DNA of 64,000 nucleotides from Mycobacterium palustre (lineage in GTDB: Bacteria > Actinomycetota > Actinomycetes > Mycobacteriales > Mycobacteriaceae). Positions 61,927 to 64,000 of the stretch are shown in pieces (within the stretch, counting starts at the first letter, position 1; every line of letters starts with the position of its first letter). The stretch lies in contig NZ_LQPJ01000107.1 of NCBI RefSeq assembly GCF_002101785.1, positions 46,424 through 110,423 on the forward strand, in the 5' to 3' direction. The notes under the pieces were generated by a model that was not told the DNA's origin, searched no databases, and saw only the letters and a program-made list of their open reading frames with translations. A program made the translations under genes and the position numbers.

Positions 61927-63177
61927 ATGCCCGAGTCGCTTATCCAGAAGCTCAGGGTCGCCGCTCAGTTGGGACGAATCGGCGTGCACATGATCGACGA
62001 GCGGTTACGCCGTCCCCGACCGACGACTCTGGCCGAGATTCCACCGTCGGTCGACGCGCTGACCCCAGAGTGGCTGACAGCCGCCTTGTGCCGCGGACAC
62101 CCGGGAGCATGGGTGACCGCGGTGTCGAAAGCCTCGGGAAGCGATGGGTCCACCAGCAGGCGACTTCTCACTGTCGATTACAACGATGTGGGCCGCCAAG
62201 CCGGGCTGCCGACGTCGGTATTCTCCAAGTCGACGCCCAAGTTCACCTCGCGCGCCGTGACGGTTCCGTCGGCGGCATTGACATGCGAGGCGCTGTTCTA
62301 TGACCGAATCCGCCCAACTCTCGACATCGAAGCCCCCGTTGGTTACTACATGGCGTTGGACAACAGATCCGGGCGCTCGATGTTCTTGATGGAAGACGTG
62401 GCGGGCACCAAGAACGCGACTTTCGGCGACCCGACCAAGCACTACATCGACCGGACCCGGGCCGAAGCAATCATTGCCACGTTGGCCACGGTCCACGGAA
62501 CGCTGTGGGAGAGCCCGCGTTTCGCCGGCGATCTGGCCCTGGTCAAGGACGCCCTGCGGTGGCAAATCGACGTCAATGTGACAATCGACTTCCCGCGTCG
62601 CACCCTGATCGGCTTCGACCGCGCGGAGTGGGTCTTCCCCGCCGGATTCCGTCGTCGCCGTGCCGAGGTCTTCCCAGCCCTGATGAACTCCCTGGCGATG
62701 CACAGTTCGGCCCCCAATACGTTGTTGCACTCCGATGTGCATTCCCGCAACTGGTATCTCACCCCAGACGGCGGCATGGGCCTCTACGACTGGCAGCTGA
62801 TCAGTCGCGGCATCTGGGCCCTCGATGTCGCCTACGCGCTCAGTTCAGCGCTGACAGTGAATGATCGCCGCAGCTGGGAGCGGGAGCTGATCGAGCTGTA
62901 CGTCGACCGCCTGCACGCGGCGGGAGGACCCGCGCTGTCCTTCGAGGAAGCCTGGCTGGCGTACCGTCAACAGGTCTTCCACGGTCTGGTGTTCTGGCTG
63001 TACACCATCGGTGCCGGCCGGATGCAGCCGGCGATGCAACCCGACGAAGTATCGCTGGCCAACCTCGAGCGGATGACGGCCATGATCGACGATTTGGACT
63101 GTTTCGATGCTTTGCTGCCGTCCTTGGCCACGCAGGTGCGCCTACCGTATGTCCCTAGCTCTCGGACAACGCCTTGA
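61927..63177 (+). CDS. APH-like phosphotransferase-family protein, divergent
   Basis: The 416-aa form starts at MPESLIQ (ATG 61927). The kinase loop is LLHSDVHSRNWYLT (His near 268, Asp, Asn) and the metal motif GLYDWQLISRG. It is longer than the two other APH-like proteins, with an N-terminal addition (LRRPRPTTLAEIPPSVDALTPEWL). The form is typical of ecdysteroid/choline-kinase-like bacterial proteins that phosphorylate alcohols of hydrophobic molecules. It is monocistronic, after the broken TetR. Confidence 0.83.
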   Translation: MPESLIQKLRVAAQLGRIGVHMIDERLRRPRPTTLAEIPPSVDALTPEWLTAALCRGHPGAWVTAVSKASGSDGSTSRRLLTVDYNDVGRQAGLPTSVFSKSTPKFTSRAVTVPSAALTCEALFYDRIRPTLDIEAPVGYYMALDNRSGRSMFLMEDVAGTKNATFGDPTKHYIDRTRAEAIIATLATVHGTLWESPRFAGDLALVKDALRWQIDVNVTIDFPRRTLIGFDRAEWVFPAGFRRRRAEVFPALMNSLAMHSSAPNTLLHSDVHSRNWYLTPDGGMGLYDWQLISRGIWALDVAYALSSALTVNDRRSWERELIELYVDRLHAAGGPALSFEEAWLAYRQQVFHGLVFWLYTIGAGRMQPAMQPDEVSLANLERMTAMIDDLDCFDALLPSLATQVRLPYVPSSRTTP

Positions 63178-63180
63178 CGC

Positions 63181-63459
63181 TCAGCGCCAAACACCCGCCG
63201 AGGCGAACGTGAACAGCGCCGCGCTCAGCCCGCAGATCATGCCGCGCCGGCGCGAGGCGCCGACGGCCACGATGTCGCCGAGATCGCACGCCGAGGCGAC
63301 TTTCAACAGCTGAGCCCTCGAACGGCGATCCCTCACCAGGGGAGCAGCTGCAAGCGCCAAGTTACGCGTGCCGCGCAGCCTGAGGAACACCGAACTGCTG
63401 CGAGACCCGTCGTAGCCATCAGAGCCGCTGAGCATCGATTTTTTTTCCGCGGCCGCCAT
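63181..63459 (-). CDS. Small hydrophobic protein (DUF4267-like?)
   Basis: The 92-aa form from ATG 63459 (GACGGGGG directly upstream) has RLRGTRNLALAAAPLVRDRRSRAQLLKVASACDLGDIVAV, then two weak hydrophobic helices. The RN.AL...L..DRR.R..LL...A..DLGD pattern resembles the DUF4267 membrane family as I recall it. An exact AACGATCGTT palindrome lies 22 bp upstream, which supports a real, regulated gene. Its function is unknown. Confidence 0.55.
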   Translation of the reverse strand: MAAAEKKSMLSGSDGYDGSRSSSVFLRLRGTRNLALAAAPLVRDRRSRAQLLKVASACDLGDIVAVGASRRRGMICGLSAALFTFASAGVWR

Positions 63460-63480
63460 CCCCCGTCCACCCGACCGTGA

Positions 63481-63490
63481 AACGATCGTT
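63481..63490. promoter_or_regulatory. AACGATCGTT palindrome (exact copy)
   Basis: An exact copy of the recurrent site, intergenic, 22 bp upstream of the small gene at 63459 (minus strand). The position close to a start is the same as at 46840 and 54037. Confidence 0.55.
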
Positions 63491-63554
63491 CGCACCAAGT
63501 GGTAGCTAGAACTTTAGCTACACGCGCTCTCGATAGCGACTCATTCGGACAGGA

Positions 63555-63935
63555 TCAGCGGACGGCACCCAACAGGGCGCGCCCACGCCCGCGGAGCGTG
63601 TCCGCTGATCCCCGCAGCGCTGCGTCGATCATGCGGGCCGTGGTGCGTCCGCTCCATCCGGTGAGGCCACCAACCGGATGTGCGCCCGACCCGCTGTGCC
63701 ACAGGTTGCGCACCGGGGTGCGATAACCCGACAGAGATGGCGTCGGGCGCCACGGCCCGAGCTGAGCCAGCGTCATGTCGGCGTGGTACAGGTTCCCGCG
63801 GCCCGCCATCGCGTTGTAGTCGTCCGGCGTGCGCACAAAACTGCCGATGACCGCGTCCTTGATGCCGGGCGCGTGCTCGTCGAGGAAACCAAGCGCCCGC
63901 TCGCCGAATTTCTCGGCCTCGTCTGGCAATGTCAA
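63555..63935 (-). pseudogene. CrtI-like FAD oxidoreductase, C-terminal part, interrupted
   Basis: The last about 125 residues of a CrtI-like flavoprotein are present: DYNAMAGRGNLYHADMTLAQLGPW, SGYRTPVRNLWHSGSGAHPVGG and GWSGRTTARMI. They match the C-terminus of 47769-49325. Upstream of about 63930 homology stops and an in-frame TAG occurs near 63960. The remaining N-terminal about 400 residues are not in the window next to it. The sequence at the break looks like an insertion-sequence end. Confidence 0.7.
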
Positions 63936-64000
63936 CTTGAAGTGGCCCCAGTGTGACGGCTAGTTTTGGCCCCCCCTTCGCGGTGCGTTGGGATTTTCTG
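63930..64000. mobile_element. Probable insertion-sequence terminus (IS21-like?)
   Basis: Homology of the CrtI-like gene ends at TGTCAACTTGAAGTGGCCCC (63930-63949), followed 24 bp later by a second TGGCCCC (63967-63973) after TAGTTT. Tandem subterminal repeats of this kind, with TGTCAA..TTGAAGTGGCCCC, recall IS21-family ends from memory. The transposase genes would lie beyond 64000, so this is unconfirmed. Confidence 0.45.

Noticed and set aside
1..64000. CRISPR array, tRNA or rRNA genes
   Set aside because: No regularly spaced repeats and no cloverleaf or ribosomal RNA sequence were seen on reading through.

Overview
The window is GC-rich actinobacterial DNA, most likely from a Mycobacterium. 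The reasons are the dense set of FadD-type ligases, FadE-type acyl-CoA dehydrogenases, crotonases, LLM-family (F420/flavin) oxidoreductases, TetR regulators and P450s, one LLM protein resembling the mycobacterial phthiodiolone ketoreductase, and frequent GTG/TTG and ATGA-overlap starts. I saw no rRNA, tRNA or CRISPR array. All family names are from reading the proteins; no database search was run.

Layout. 0-8.5 kb: a partial flavoprotein; an operon of a full-length PEP-synthase/rifampin-phosphotransferase-like dikinase, an AttH/CrtC-like protein and an AveC-like membrane protein; then an opposing flavoprotein/membrane-protein pair with a divergent TetR. 8.5-25.8 kb: lipid-catabolism genes (two ligases, two intact and one decayed acyl-CoA dehydrogenase, two LLM oxidoreductases, aldehyde dehydrogenase, P450, crotonase, TetR) with decayed TetR, Rieske oxygenase and P450 genes. 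25.8-30 kb: a decaying stretch with an internally deleted flavoprotein, a TetR, a broken AveC-like gene and a broken half-dikinase. 30-36.5 kb: CrtI-like flavoprotein, two TetRs, a membrane protein / AttH-like / APH-like operon and a small secreted protein. 36.5-41.5 kb: a two-subunit acyl-CoA dehydrogenase plus crotonase operon and a half-dikinase. 41.5-46.8 kb: three LLM oxidoreductases among remnants of a crotonase, a TetR and a BASS-type transporter. 46.8-63.2 kb: the richest part, with a DUF1295-like enzyme, CrtI-like and PPOX-like flavoproteins, three paralogous membrane proteins, a half-dikinase, two APH-like kinases, an AttH-like protein and a crotonase. 63.5-64 kb: the end of a CrtI-like gene that appears cut by an insertion sequence.

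How the genes may work together. The same five ingredients recur in different orders: a PPOX- or CrtI-like FAD oxidoreductase, a polytopic membrane protein beside it, a PEP-synthase-like protein with a swivelling-histidine domain (twice intact without an ATP-grasp domain), an AttH/CrtC-like lipocalin, and an APH-like kinase. Desaturases plus CrtC-like and AveC-like proteins suggest oxidation, hydration and cyclisation of a hydrophobic (isoprenoid- or polyketide-like) molecule at the membrane, with phosphorylation steps. The fadD/fadE/crotonase/P450/LLM genes could make or degrade its acyl part. This pathway is inference; the repeated gene association is seen directly.

Two further signals stand out. 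A palindrome AACGATCGTT (five exact copies plus close variants) sits mostly in front of genes of this set, and two flavoprotein genes share a near-identical promoter in which that palindrome overlaps the -35 box. About ten genes are broken by frameshifts, deletions or truncation, so part of the locus is decaying while intact modules remain.
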